Shown here: one piece after another, positions 16,512 through 25,165 of the stretch
How the letters are laid out: each line of letters begins with the position of its first letter
Position numbering within the stretch: the first letter of the stretch is position 1
DNA from: Deminuibacter sp966424055
GTDB taxonomy: Bacteria > Bacteroidota > Bacteroidia > Chitinophagales > Chitinophagaceae
Direction: 5' to 3'
Assembly: GCA_966424055.1 (NCBI GenBank)
Contig: CBJLMB010000004.1
Location: forward strand, 169,365 to 233,364
Length of the DNA stretch: 64,000 nt
The notes under the pieces: model-generated
What the model saw: the letters and a program-made list of their open reading frames with translations, nothing else
Databases searched by the model: none
Told to the model about the DNA's origin: nothing
Position numbers and translations under genes: made by a program

Positions 16512-16886
16512 ATGGCAAAACAATTAGCAACCGCATTGTTATTGCTGGCGTTTATATTACAAACGTTCAGCAGGGTTGTTATTGTATTGGACTTCTATGC
16601 CAACAGGGATTTTATTGCAAAAAATCTTTGTGAAAACCGTAACAGGCCCAAAATGAACTGCTGCGGCAAATGCCTGCTCAGCAAACAGCTGAAGCAGGAA
16701 GACAATAAAGAAAAGCAGCAGCCCGGCCATAAAAACGAATCCGGCAGCCAGGTATTGTCCTCCCGGTCTTTTTATACCACGGTTACCGCTGATCCTGCAG
16801 CCACCTCACCGCAATTCAATATTCCCCGCAATACCGGTTACCCGGTTGACCAGCCTGCACAGTTTTTCCATCCTCCCTCCTGCTAA
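16512..16886 (+). CDS. Cys-rich small exported protein, paralogue B
   Basis: A 124-residue paralogue of the preceding gene, starting at ATG 16512 (MAKQLATALLLLAF). In the 28-residue core from DFYAN to CCGKC it differs from A at only two positions (Y/F and K/R). The basic-acidic segment LLSKQLKQEDNKEKQQP is shared, the middle is divergent, and the C terminus ends FFHPPSC. Conservation of the cysteine core and tail with drift in between suggests a metal-binding or protein-docking function for the two ends. It is 149 bp downstream of A and 92 bp upstream of a 50-residue membrane peptide in the same direction. Confidence 0.75.
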   Translation: MAKQLATALLLLAFILQTFSRVVIVLDFYANRDFIAKNLCENRNRPKMNCCGKCLLSKQLKQEDNKEKQQPGHKNESGSQVLSSRSFYTTVTADPAATSPQFNIPRNTGYPVDQPAQFFHPPSC

Positions 16887-16978
16887 GCGTTATCACCTGC
16901 TTTATACTGAAAAAAACGGATAAGGTTACCGGCTTACCGGTACTATCCTGCATTTTATTTAACAAGACAATCATTAGC

Positions 16979-17131
16979 ATGACTGATTCTTTCAGATGGT
17001 ACAATGAAAAGTCCATCAAAAAAGCAAGAACAGGCATCCGGCTGGTGCTGTGTATAGTAGCCGGATTGATCTTCTATATGCAATATGCGCATATTGTGCA
17101 GTTACTGCATTACCTGTTTAACCATCTATAA
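16979..17131 (+). CDS. 50-residue single-span membrane peptide
   Basis: A short frame from ATG 16979 to TAA 17131: MTDSFRWYNEKSIKKARTGI, then a hydrophobic stretch (RLVLCIVAGLIFYMQYAHIV) and a tail ending LLHYLFNHL. A basic segment before one membrane span predicts an inner-membrane peptide with the C terminus outside. It contains one cysteine, three histidines and two methionines. It ends 19 bp before the TonB-receptor start, in line with the operon. I do not recognise a family; it might be an accessory subunit of the copper-type system. Confidence 0.5.
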   Translation: MTDSFRWYNEKSIKKARTGIRLVLCIVAGLIFYMQYAHIVQLLHYLFNHL

Positions 17132-17150
17132 CCGCTTAGCAAGTTTAACC

Positions 17151-19427
17151 ATGTATAAATTTTTATTGATACTGTCCGTTATATTCTTTACCTGCACCAG
17201 GCTGTTTGCACAAACAGTGGTACAGGGTAAGGTGCTGGATAAAATAACCCGTGAGGCCATCCCCCATGCCAATATACAGGTACAGGGCACAGACAGGGGA
17301 GTACAGGCAGATGGCAGCGGCCATTTTTCCATCAGCCTTGGCGAAAAAGAGACACTGCTCATTTCTGCGGTGAACTATGAAACACAGGAAATACATCCCC
17401 GCGAGCACAGCATTGCTGCGGCACTGGCGCCCTCCAGCAATAAACTGCAGGAAGTGGTAGTGAGTGGCAGCCGAACCGCCCAGAAAAGAAGCGAAGTGCC
17501 CGTAGCCATCAGTACCATCAGCGCACAAACCATGGCTGAAACAAAAGCCAACCGGCTGGATCAGCTGCTGAATAAGGCCACCGGCGTGTATATGGTGAAC
17601 CTGGGCAATGAGCAGCACGAAATGAGCATCCGCCAGCCGCTGACCACCAAAAGTCTTTTCCTGTACCTGGAAGATGGCATCCCCATCCGCACATCGGGTA
17701 TTTACAACCACAATGCATTGCTCGAAATGAATATGGCCGCCACCAGGCAGATTGAAATTATCCGCGGCCCCTCTTCTTCCCTGTACGGTGCAGAGGCCAT
17801 TGGCGGTGCGGTGAATATCATCACTGTTGCACCACCCGCTGTTGCCGGCGGCACAGTAAGTATACAGGCCAATAATACCGGGTATAAACGCGCCGATATC
17901 CAGGTTGGTAATACATTCGGCAAATGGGGCGTGGTTGCCAGTGGTTATTATGCCAACCGGCATAACGGCCCCATTGATTACAGCGATTTTCATAAAACAG
18001 CTTTAACCGTACGTGCAGATTATAAAGCGAATGATAAACTCAGCCTCAGCAATGCGGTCACTTTCGTGGATTATTACAGCGATATGACCGGCGCCCTGGA
18101 CAGTGCACATTTTGCCCGGAAGGATTATTCAACACCTTATTCATTCACTTACCGGAAAGTGACCGCTCTCCGGGTAAGATCGCAGCTTACACAACAATGG
18201 AACAGCAACAGCCAGACACAGGTATCACTGGTGTTCCGCAACAACAGTGTAAAGCAAAACCCCTCGTACTATATATCGAATAATCTTCAAAACCCCTTGC
18301 TGGCAAACGGGCAGATCAACAACAGCTCTTTCAACAGTTACCTGTTCATTGCCCAGCACCAGCAGCATTTCGGCTGGCTCAACAGCAGGATAATAGCAGG
18401 CATCAGTGCCGATATCAGCCCGAGCACGTACACCGCCACTTATATCCGCATACAACGCGACAGCAAGGGCAATTATACCAGCTTTACTCCTACTGATTCT
18501 TCACTGAGCAATTATACAACCGGCATCAGCAACCTGGCCTCTTATGCACAGTACGAGATCAGTCCCGCAAAAGGCCTTAAACTGGTGGGTGCGCTGCGGT
18601 ACGATTTTTATCATTATCATTTCAGTAATTATCTGCCTCCATCAGCCTCTTCAGGTGCGCCTTCCACCAAAAATGATTTCAACCGGATCACGCCTAAGCT
18701 GGGGTTCACCTATAATTACCATGGTATTGGTGTATACGGCAATTACAGCCAGGGATATGTGCCGCCACAGGTAACCGAATTGTTCAACGGTGTTAAAGTG
18801 CCTTACCTGAAACCACAAACTTTTTTCAATTATGAAATAGGCGGATGGTTCTCCCTGCTTGAAAACAAGCTGTATGCAGACTGGAGCCTGTACCTGATGA
18901 AAGGCACCAATGAGATCATTTCTGTTAAACAGGATGATGGCAGCTACCTGAACCAGAATGCAGGCAAAACCAAGCACCAGGGTATCGAATACGGTATTAC
19001 TTACAAACCCGGTCAGCAATGGTCTTTCCGCCTCAGCGCCACCAATGCCAGGCACAGTTTTATAGAAGACATTGAAAAAGGTGTTAACTACAGCGGCAAT
19101 GAAATGAGTGCGGCCCCCAGGTTTATTGCCAATGCAGAGGTGAACTACCGGCCGGCATTTATCAAACACCTGCGCATGGGTATAGAATGGCAGCACCTGG
19201 GCAGTTATTATATGGACAATGCCAACTCTTCGCGTTACAGTGGTTTTGATGTATTCAATGTACGCGCCGGCTACACGCTGGGGCGCTTTGAACTTTGGCT
19301 GAATGCATTGAATATTTTAAACAGGTATTACTCCACTTATGCCAGCAAATCGAGTTATGGTTACAGTTATAACCTGGGCGATCCGCGTGAATTCACAGGC
19401 GGCCTCTCCTTTCATTTTGGAAAATAA
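17151..19427 (+). CDS. TonB-dependent outer-membrane receptor of the copper-type cluster
   Basis: A 758-residue receptor. A signal peptide (FLLILSVIFFTCTRLFA) is followed by a carboxypeptidase-regulatory-like domain (VVQGKVLDKITREAIPHANI to about residue 95). The TonB plug follows (LQEVVVSGSRTAQKRSEVPV; QIEIIRGPSSSLYGAEAIGGAVNII), then a 22-strand-type barrel ending in an aromatic residue pattern (GGLSFHFGK). It is not a SusC protein: no SusD partner follows and the size is that of siderophore/metal receptors. Cluster context (SCO1, MbnP, MbnH, PepSY) suggests the transported ligand is copper or a copper complex. The ATG at 17151 is used; the longer frame has an implausible N terminus. Confidence 0.9.
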   Translation: MYKFLLILSVIFFTCTRLFAQTVVQGKVLDKITREAIPHANIQVQGTDRGVQADGSGHFSISLGEKETLLISAVNYETQEIHPREHSIAAALAPSSNKLQEVVVSGSRTAQKRSEVPVAISTISAQTMAETKANRLDQLLNKATGVYMVNLGNEQHEMSIRQPLTTKSLFLYLEDGIPIRTSGIYNHNALLEMNMAATRQIEIIRGPSSSLYGAEAIGGAVNIITVAPPAVAGGTVSIQANNTGYKRADIQVGNTFGKWGVVASGYYANRHNGPIDYSDFHKTALTVRADYKANDKLSLSNAVTFVDYYSDMTGALDSAHFARKDYSTPYSFTYRKVTALRVRSQLTQQWNSNSQTQVSLVFRNNSVKQNPSYYISNNLQNPLLANGQINNSSFNSYLFIAQHQQHFGWLNSRIIAGISADISPSTYTATYIRIQRDSKGNYTSFTPTDSSLSNYTTGISNLASYAQYEISPAKGLKLVGALRYDFYHYHFSNYLPPSASSGAPSTKNDFNRITPKLGFTYNYHGIGVYGNYSQGYVPPQVTELFNGVKVPYLKPQTFFNYEIGGWFSLLENKLYADWSLYLMKGTNEIISVKQDDGSYLNQNAGKTKHQGIEYGITYKPGQQWSFRLSATNARHSFIEDIEKGVNYSGNEMSAAPRFIANAEVNYRPAFIKHLRMGIEWQHLGSYYMDNANSSRYSGFDVFNVRAGYTLGRFELWLNALNILNRYYSTYASKSSYGYSYNLGDPREFTGGLSFHFGK

Positions 19428-19466
19428 AAGCATTAATGACGCAAGACCTGCCGGTAAACAGATAAG

Positions 19467-21035
19467 ATGAAAAAGAAAATATACAAATGGCACAGGACAT
19501 TGTCCCTCATTATCGCTATCCCGGTGATATTATGGGCAGCCAGCGGGTTTATGCACCCGCTTATGACCAATATCCGTCCGAAAATAGCCACACAGGGTAT
19601 TGCACCTGTTGCTATTGACAGCAGTATGATCAGGCTGAACCTTGAACAGGCATTGCTGCAGAACGGCATTGACAGTTTTTGCAATGTTCGCCTGGTGCAT
19701 ATTGATACCAACTGGTTTTACCAGGTGCAGAAAAAATACAATGCCATCCCCGATTATCTCAGTGTGAAAACCGGCAAGCTGCTGAAAAGAGGCGACTGGC
19801 TGTATGCACAATACCTGGCAAAGATATTCCTGGAAGGCAACCAAAAAGATACCACCACAACTGCAACAGGAATGCCTGTACCCGACTGCTGTGATGCGGC
19901 ATCCATTTGTGTGCTTAAAAACACGAAAGGAAGCCAGGTTACAGATGCTGTAAGACTTACCGCTTTTGATAACGAGTATAAAAGCATCAACCGCCTGCTG
20001 CCGGTGTACAAAGTAAACTTCGACCGGGCAGATGGTATCAGGGTATATGTTGAAACCACGCAGGACCGTTTTGCATTTGCCATGGATAACCGCCGCGCTG
20101 CTTTCGATACCTTTTTCCGGCTGGTACATACATGGGCATGGCTCGATTTGCTGGGAAAAGGAAAATACCTGGTGGAATTTCTGCTGGTATCCCTTGCATT
20201 TATAACAACACTGATGGGTGTTTATATTTTCTTTACCACCAAAAGCAAAAAAGTAAATGGCAACGGACTGGTAAAAGCCAGGCGCAACCACCGTTATACA
20301 GCGATCGTGGTGGCGCTGTTCACCCTGATGTTCACTTTCAGCGGCGGCTATCATGCACTTTCCAAACTGCAGGAAGATACCAGGGACCGGTTCTATGCGC
20401 ATCCCCTGTTTGCAGCCAAAGACATCCGGTTCAGCTTGCCCGCTTTGATGGCTGCAGTAAAAAAACCGGTTATCAATATCGGGCTGGTACAGATCAACGG
20501 GAAAAATTACTGGCAGGTATTTGAGCCTGCCGCAGGAAAAAGCAAAACCGGCACAGGCAAAGACCTCATGAAAAGCATGCAGGTGGCTGCCCCGCAGGTA
20601 GATTATGTTTCTACCGGCTACACAACTATTTTGCCCGATGGCGAAGCCAGTTATGCACGTTACCTTGCCACGCTGTTCAGTGGTCACCCGGAAAGCAGTA
20701 TCCGCTCCGTACAACTGCAAACCCGCTTTGACAACGAATACAATTTTACCGATAAACGCCTGCCCGTATGGAAAGTGGATTACAACCTCAATGGCCATGA
20801 ACGCTGGTATGTAGAAACCAGTACCGGCAGGCTCTCCGTAATGGTGAACAACAGTGAGCTGGCTGAGGGCTATAGTTTTGCCACACTGCACAAACATGAG
20901 TTCATGGGCTGGGGCGGTAAAACGCTCAAAGATATCAGCACCATGTTCTGGGCTGCCTCGCAGATCATTATGGTGACAATAGGCCTGGTACTATATGTCA
21001 AATGGCGCAATAAAAAACGCGCCACAGCAAAATAG
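19467..21035 (+). CDS. PepSY-associated transmembrane protein (putative metal reductase)
   Basis: A 522-residue inner-membrane protein with four clear spans (about residues 10-30, 232-252, 272-292 and 492-512) and two large periplasmic PepSY-type domains. Histidines flank the spans (KWHRTLSL, HTWAWLDL, ARRNHRYTA, GGYHAL, LHKHEFMGW), as in the PepSY_TM group. Members of that group often accompany TonB receptors and are suspected to reduce metals. The first periplasmic domain contains a cysteine cluster, PDCCDAASICVL, not usual for the family as I know it. It lies 39 bp after the receptor gene. Here it might reduce Cu(II) after uptake; this is inferred. Confidence 0.85.
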   Translation: MKKKIYKWHRTLSLIIAIPVILWAASGFMHPLMTNIRPKIATQGIAPVAIDSSMIRLNLEQALLQNGIDSFCNVRLVHIDTNWFYQVQKKYNAIPDYLSVKTGKLLKRGDWLYAQYLAKIFLEGNQKDTTTTATGMPVPDCCDAASICVLKNTKGSQVTDAVRLTAFDNEYKSINRLLPVYKVNFDRADGIRVYVETTQDRFAFAMDNRRAAFDTFFRLVHTWAWLDLLGKGKYLVEFLLVSLAFITTLMGVYIFFTTKSKKVNGNGLVKARRNHRYTAIVVALFTLMFTFSGGYHALSKLQEDTRDRFYAHPLFAAKDIRFSLPALMAAVKKPVINIGLVQINGKNYWQVFEPAAGKSKTGTGKDLMKSMQVAAPQVDYVSTGYTTILPDGEASYARYLATLFSGHPESSIRSVQLQTRFDNEYNFTDKRLPVWKVDYNLNGHERWYVETSTGRLSVMVNNSELAEGYSFATLHKHEFMGWGGKTLKDISTMFWAASQIIMVTIGLVLYVKWRNKKRATAK

Positions 21036-21096
21036 CAGGAGATAATGATATAAAAAAACAGCGTTATTCCGTTTGTACAATAAAAAACAGGAACAG

Positions 21097-21714
21097 ATGA
21101 AAAAGAAAACACAGCTATCGGCTTATGCCGGTTTGTATTTATTGGCAGGGGCGCTGCTGGTGCTTACCGGCATTTTCCTCTTTCGCGTAATGGGCGCTTC
21201 CCGCCTGCCGGTATTGGGAGAACCGGGACATGTTACCGGCAGTTTTTCCTTTACCAACCAGGATGGTAAAACCATTACCGACAAAGAGGTGGCTGGTAAA
21301 ATAAGAGTGGTGGAATATTTTTTTACCACCTGTAAAGGCATCTGCCCTAAAATGGGCCATAACCTGGTTGCAGTATACAAAGCCATCCGCAACAGGCAGG
21401 ATGCGGTGATCCTGTCGCATACGGTAGACCCGGAAAAAGACAGTGTGCCTGTTCTAAAAAATTATGCCTCCATGCTGGGTGCTTCCGGTGACCAGTGGCA
21501 GTTTTTTACGGGGGATAAATATGCCTTGTACAAAGCCGCCGAAAAAGATTACCTGCTTACTGCCGACAGTGTTTCCAGCGCATCCATTGAAACGGAGTTC
21601 GTGCATACACAATATGTAACACTGGTAGACAAGCAAAACCGGATACGTGGTTTTTACGATGCTACTGACAGTATAGCCATAAACAGGCTGATTGCCGATA
21701 TAGCTAAACTATAA
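21097..21714 (+). CDS. SCO1/SenC-family copper chaperone
   Basis: A 205-residue membrane-anchored thioredoxin-fold protein. One N-terminal span (AGLYLLAGALLVLTGIFLF) is followed by GSFSFTNQDGKTITDKEVAGK, the copper-binding motif TTCKGICPKM (CxxxC) and a downstream histidine in EFVHTQYVTLVDK. SCO proteins deliver copper to the CuA site of cytochrome oxidase, or act as periplasmic thiol reductants or copper carriers. The three canonical ligands are present. ATG 21097 (MKKKTQL) is preferred over a TTG eight codons upstream. It follows the PepSY gene by 61 bp. Confidence 0.92.
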   Translation: MKKKTQLSAYAGLYLLAGALLVLTGIFLFRVMGASRLPVLGEPGHVTGSFSFTNQDGKTITDKEVAGKIRVVEYFFTTCKGICPKMGHNLVAVYKAIRNRQDAVILSHTVDPEKDSVPVLKNYASMLGASGDQWQFFTGDKYALYKAAEKDYLLTADSVSSASIETEFVHTQYVTLVDKQNRIRGFYDATDSIAINRLIADIAKL

Positions 21715-21749
21715 CCCTGCCAGGCCATAAACATTACAGCATTTATATT

Positions 21750-22157
21750 TTGTACGGTAACCGCATTTATACAATCTTCTTTAAACAACTGGTCACTGCC
21801 TTACTGCTGATAGCCTTTACCGGCCATACTTTCAGCAAAGCACTGATCGTTGCAGATTTTTATGCCAACCAATCTTACCTGGCCCGTAATTTCTGTATCA
21901 ACAGGAACAATCCTGCGCTGCACTGCGGCGCGCATTGCCTGTTAACGCAAAAGCTAGGTAGCGAAGAAAAAAAAGACCGCCAGCAGCCGGTACAAAAAAC
22001 AGCACATTCAACCGAACAGGTCGCCTCTCATGCATTTGATTGTTTAACTGTATTGCTGCCGCCATACAGCCGTCCTTTATACTATCGTCATAACAGTGGC
22101 CTGCCTGTTGACAGGCCGGCTACCGTATTTCACCCACCCTGCTCTTCACTGCATTAA
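21750..22157 (+). CDS. Cys-rich small exported protein, paralogue C
   Basis: A 135-residue relative of A and B, more diverged. It has a hydrophobic N terminus (KQLVTALLLIAFTGHTFSKA), then DFYANQSYLARNFCINRNNP, HCGAHCLLTQKLGSEEKKD, and VDRPATVFHPPCSSLH at the C terminus. The first core cysteine and NRN are conserved, but the CCGKC of A and B has become CGAHC, substituting a histidine for part of the cluster, which could change metal preference. The only reachable start is TTG 21750, 35 bp after the SCO1 stop. Its placement inside the operon between SCO1 and MbnP strengthens the link between this family and copper. Confidence 0.72.
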   Translation: MYGNRIYTIFFKQLVTALLLIAFTGHTFSKALIVADFYANQSYLARNFCINRNNPALHCGAHCLLTQKLGSEEKKDRQQPVQKTAHSTEQVASHAFDCLTVLLPPYSRPLYYRHNSGLPVDRPATVFHPPCSSLH

Positions 22158-22258
22158 TCTCTTTCTTCCTCACTGTTAAGCACTGTTTTCAATAGTGTAC
22201 AGGTGTTTTTCCAGCGGGAAATGCCCTGTATGCATTTTTATTTCTTTTATTCTTCATC

Positions 22259-22282
22259 GCCGGCTGCAGGTAAGCAGCCGGC
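22259..22282. repeat. 9-bp stem-loop just upstream of the MbnP-like gene
   Basis: GCCGGCTGC (22259-22267) pairs perfectly with GCAGCCGGC (22274-22282) around a six-base loop. No T-run follows, so it is not an evident terminator. It lies 20 bp before the MbnP start and could be a 5'-UTR structure or an mRNA-stability element separating the upstream and downstream parts of the operon. Confidence 0.5.
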
Positions 22283-22302
22283 ATCACAATACTATTGTCA
22301 TC

Positions 22303-23115
22303 ATGAAACGATATACCTGCATTTATGCATTACTGATCTTGGGTGGTTTGTATTCCTGTAAAAAAAGCAATACAGGGCCTGGCACAAACAGTACAACCCG
22401 CGCCACTTTATCTGTCCAGTTCGATAATATAGCCGGCGACAGGAACCTGCAGCTGAACACAGGCAATTATACCAATGCATCGGGTGAACAATTTTCTGTA
22501 AGCCTGCTGCAGTATTTCATCAGTAATATCAGTGTTAAAACCACTACAGGAACGGTGTTCACTGTTCCGCAGGACAGCAGTTATTTCCTGGTAGCAGAGG
22601 CTGACGCAACCAGCCAGTTCGTTAAAGTACGGGTGCCCGAAGGCGATTACAGTTCGCTCAGTTTTGTATTGGGTGTGGATAGTTTGCGCAGCACAATGGA
22701 CATCAGTAAAAGAACAGGTGTACTCGACCCTGCCGGCAGTATGGACAATGGCATGTACTGGGGCTGGAACAGCGGGTACATCTTTTTTAAAATGGAAGGC
22801 AATGCAGCAGCAGCGCCTGTTGACCCCAGCGGCCAGCACAAATTCCGGTACCATATCGGTGGCTTTGGCGGTTATTCAGCACCTACCATCAACAATATCA
22901 AAACCATTACACTCGATCTCAGTAATGCCGGTGTGGCAAGGGTGCGCAGTAACCGCGAAAGCAATGTGCACATCATGGTGGATATACTGCAGGTGTTCAA
23001 CGGAGCGCCTAAAGTTAGCATTGCGGCCAATCCCACTGTCATGTTCAGCGATTTCAGTGTTACCATCGCCAATAATTACCAGCACATGTTCAGGCACGAT
23101 CATACAGAGAATTAA
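22303..23115 (+). CDS. MbnP-like copper-binding lipoprotein
   Basis: A 270-residue lipoprotein (lipobox LYSC at about residue 18). It has the MbnP-family sequence pattern: ATLSVQFDNIAGDRNLQLN, FSVSLLQYFISNI, VRVPEGDYSSLSFVLGVD, NGMYWGWNSGYIFFKMEG, HKFRYHIGGFGG and VMVDILQVF-type strands. MbnP proteins are relatives of methanotroph MopE/CorA; there, a tryptophan is oxidised to kynurenine by MbnH, creating a copper site. The tryptophans of YWGWNSGY are the natural candidates here. The MbnH-like gene starts ten bases after this stop, matching the known pairing. ATG 22303 is chosen because it gives a proper lipoprotein signal. Confidence 0.88.
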   Translation: MKRYTCIYALLILGGLYSCKKSNTGPGTNSTTRATLSVQFDNIAGDRNLQLNTGNYTNASGEQFSVSLLQYFISNISVKTTTGTVFTVPQDSSYFLVAEADATSQFVKVRVPEGDYSSLSFVLGVDSLRSTMDISKRTGVLDPAGSMDNGMYWGWNSGYIFFKMEGNAAAAPVDPSGQHKFRYHIGGFGGYSAPTINNIKTITLDLSNAGVARVRSNRESNVHIMVDILQVFNGAPKVSIAANPTVMFSDFSVTIANNYQHMFRHDHTEN

Positions 23116-23125
23116 ATTTTACACG

Positions 23126-24157
23126 ATGAATAAGCGACATATAGCCGTTCTGGGCATGCTGGCAATGCTATGGCTGGCTTGCAGCAAAAGCATGGGCATT
23201 ACCGGCTTTGCAGGCTTTCAGCAACCGGGCAATTTTCCGCAGCCTGCTTATCATTTCAACGACAACAAGATCACGCAGGCAGGTTTTGAACTGGGGCGCA
23301 GGTTGTTTTATGAACCCAGGCTATCGAGGAACAACACCATTTCCTGCGGCACCTGTCATATACAAACATCGGCATTCACACACCATGGGCACGATGTAAG
23401 CCATGGCATCGATGACCGGCTCGGCAGCCGCAATGCACCGCCTATTATGAACCTTGCCTGGTATAACAGCTTTATGTGGGATGGCGGAGTGTTCAACCTG
23501 GACCTGCAGCCCATAGCACCGATCACCAATCATGTGGAGATGGATGAAAGCGTTGAGCATGTGCTCAGCAAATTAAAAACGCATCCCGACTATCCCGGAC
23601 TGTTTAAAAAAGCTTTTGGTTCTGAAGAGATCACCACAGCCAGAACCATGAAAGCACTGTCCCAGTTTATGCTGTTATGCATCAGCAGCCAATCGAAATA
23701 CGACAAGGTGATGCGGAAAGAAGGTGAAACATTTACAGCAGATGAACAACAGGGCTATGCGGTTTTTCAGCAGAAATGCAGCAGCTGTCACAAAGAGCCC
23801 CTGTTTACAGATGGTTCTTTCCGCAACAATGGTATTGGCGCAGGCCCCAATGACGACCAGGGCCGGTATGCGGTAACATTACAGGCGGCGGATAAATACC
23901 GCTTTAAAGTACCCAGCCTGCGCAACCTGGCTTATACAGCACCATACATGCACGATGGCCGTTTTTATTCGCTCAATGCAGTACTGGATCATTATTCCGG
24001 AGAAGTACAGGCATCCCCTACGCTCGACCCCTTGCTGCAACAGAACGGCCGTTTGGGCATCACACTCAGCAATACTGAAAAAATGCAGCTGCTGGCTTTT
24101 CTGAAAACATTAAACGATACAGGGTTTGTGACCAACAGGCAATTGGCAGAACAATAA
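23126..24157 (+). CDS. MbnH-like di-heme cytochrome c peroxidase-family enzyme
   Basis: A 343-residue lipoprotein (LAC lipobox at residue 19) with two c-type haem motifs, CGTCH (74-78) and CSSCH (218-222), in the bacterial di-heme peroxidase/MauG fold (ELGRRLFYEPRLSRNNTISC, NAPPIMNLAWYNSFMWDGG, VPSLRNLAYTAPYMHDGRF). In this family MbnH uses a high-valent haem state to oxidise a tryptophan in its MbnP partner to kynurenine. The gene follows MbnP by ten bases, so the pair is translationally linked. The frame is open far upstream, but ATG 23126 gives the signal peptide. A terminator follows at 24159. Confidence 0.92.
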   Translation: MNKRHIAVLGMLAMLWLACSKSMGITGFAGFQQPGNFPQPAYHFNDNKITQAGFELGRRLFYEPRLSRNNTISCGTCHIQTSAFTHHGHDVSHGIDDRLGSRNAPPIMNLAWYNSFMWDGGVFNLDLQPIAPITNHVEMDESVEHVLSKLKTHPDYPGLFKKAFGSEEITTARTMKALSQFMLLCISSQSKYDKVMRKEGETFTADEQQGYAVFQQKCSSCHKEPLFTDGSFRNNGIGAGPNDDQGRYAVTLQAADKYRFKVPSLRNLAYTAPYMHDGRFYSLNAVLDHYSGEVQASPTLDPLLQQNGRLGITLSNTEKMQLLAFLKTLNDTGFVTNRQLAEQ

Positions 24158-24158
24158 G

Positions 24159-24204
24159 CCGCAGCAAAGCTCAACAGCATGCTGATGCTGCGGGTATTTT
24201 TTTT
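24159..24204 (+). terminator. Terminator after the MbnP-MbnH pair
   Basis: CCGCAGCA (24159-24166) pairs with TGCTGCGG (24186-24193), with a small inner CAGCATGCTG hairpin and a run of eight T at 24197-24204. It starts two bases after the MbnH stop and suggests partial or full termination before the outer-membrane protein gene. Confidence 0.65.
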
Positions 24205-24227
24205 GATCATCATTCAAATGAAATTGC

Positions 24228-25154
24228 ATGAAGAAGATAATTGTACTATTGCCCTTATTGCTCGCGGCAACGCGGGCTATAAAAGCCTGTGATATCTGTG
24301 GCTGCGGGTTCGGCAGCAATTATATCGGCCTGCTGCCCGATTTTAAACAGCGGTTCATCGGGCTGCGTTACCAGTATAAATCCGTTCGCACACATATTGG
24401 CCCTGATGGCAGTACCAGCTATCTCACATCGAAAGAGCGGTATTATACAGCGGAGCTATGGGGCGGATGGAACATCGGTAAAAAAATAAGGTTGCTGGCA
24501 TTTGTGCCTTATAATTTCAATACCCGTAACAGTACAGAGCTCAGTGGCAATAAAAACGGGTTGGGCGATATTTCTTTTACCGGCTTTTACCAGCTGATGG
24601 GCAGCAATACTACTACCGGCAATCACCAGCGCCTGGTACAATCGCTTTGGGTAGGCGGTGGTTTTAAACTGCCCACAGGCAAATATGAACCGGCAGAAAA
24701 AGAGCGGGTAACAGAATCGCCGAATAATTTCCAGCTGGGCACCGGCAGCCTTGATTTTACCCTGAATATGATGTACGATATCCGCCTGCAGGATGCAGGC
24801 CTCAGCACCAGGGCCAGCTATAAAATAAATACCAACAATGGCTACAGCTACAGGTATGGCAATATTTTTACCGGTAATCTGCTGGCTTATTATAAATGGA
24901 ATATCGCACAAAAGCTCACCATGGCCCCGGCTATTGGCGTGCTATATGAAACCGCCGGCACCAATACCGAGAACCACCGGTTCAGTATTGACCAGTCGGG
25001 CGGTTATACCTGGTGGGGATCGGCCGGCGCGGAGCTGTCTATGAAAAAAATCGCGCTTGGCTTCAATTACCAGAACCCGCTGGCGCAGAACCTGGCTTCC
25101 GGTTTCATGAAAACCGGGGGCAGGATGATGGCACATGTTTCGCTGCTTTTTTAA
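24228..25154 (+). CDS. Outer-membrane beta-barrel protein of the copper-type cluster
   Basis: A 308-residue exported protein. After the signal peptide (IIVLLPLLLAATRAIKA) the mature N terminus carries CDICGCGFGSNYIGLLP, a CxxCxC cluster. The rest alternates in beta strands (FIGLRYQYKS, TAELWGGWNIGKKIRLLAF, SLWVGGGFKLPTGKYEP, GSLDFTLNMMYDIR, LGFNYQNPLAQNLASGF) and ends in LLF, as outer-membrane barrels do. Such proteins are annotated as transporter-like and I recall them near copper-related genes. The exposed N-terminal cysteines may bind metal. It sits 23 bp downstream of a terminator, so read-through or a separate promoter is needed. Confidence 0.8.
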   Translation: MKKIIVLLPLLLAATRAIKACDICGCGFGSNYIGLLPDFKQRFIGLRYQYKSVRTHIGPDGSTSYLTSKERYYTAELWGGWNIGKKIRLLAFVPYNFNTRNSTELSGNKNGLGDISFTGFYQLMGSNTTTGNHQRLVQSLWVGGGFKLPTGKYEPAEKERVTESPNNFQLGTGSLDFTLNMMYDIRLQDAGLSTRASYKINTNNGYSYRYGNIFTGNLLAYYKWNIAQKLTMAPAIGVLYETAGTNTENHRFSIDQSGGYTWWGSAGAELSMKKIALGFNYQNPLAQNLASGFMKTGGRMMAHVSLLF

Positions 25155-25165
25155 CAAGCTGCATA

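Noticed and set aside
17163..17993. 276-codon minus-strand frame opposite the TonB receptor
   Set aside because: Antisense to the receptor with no domain content; a shadow frame.
19530..20897. 455-codon open frame opposite the PepSY gene
   Set aside because: It is antisense to a clearly real gene, rich in Cys, His and Gln as reverse-frame shadows are, and has no domain.
22664..23125. 154-codon upstream extension of the MbnH frame
   Set aside because: It overlaps the MbnP gene entirely; the signal peptide and lipobox begin at 23126.
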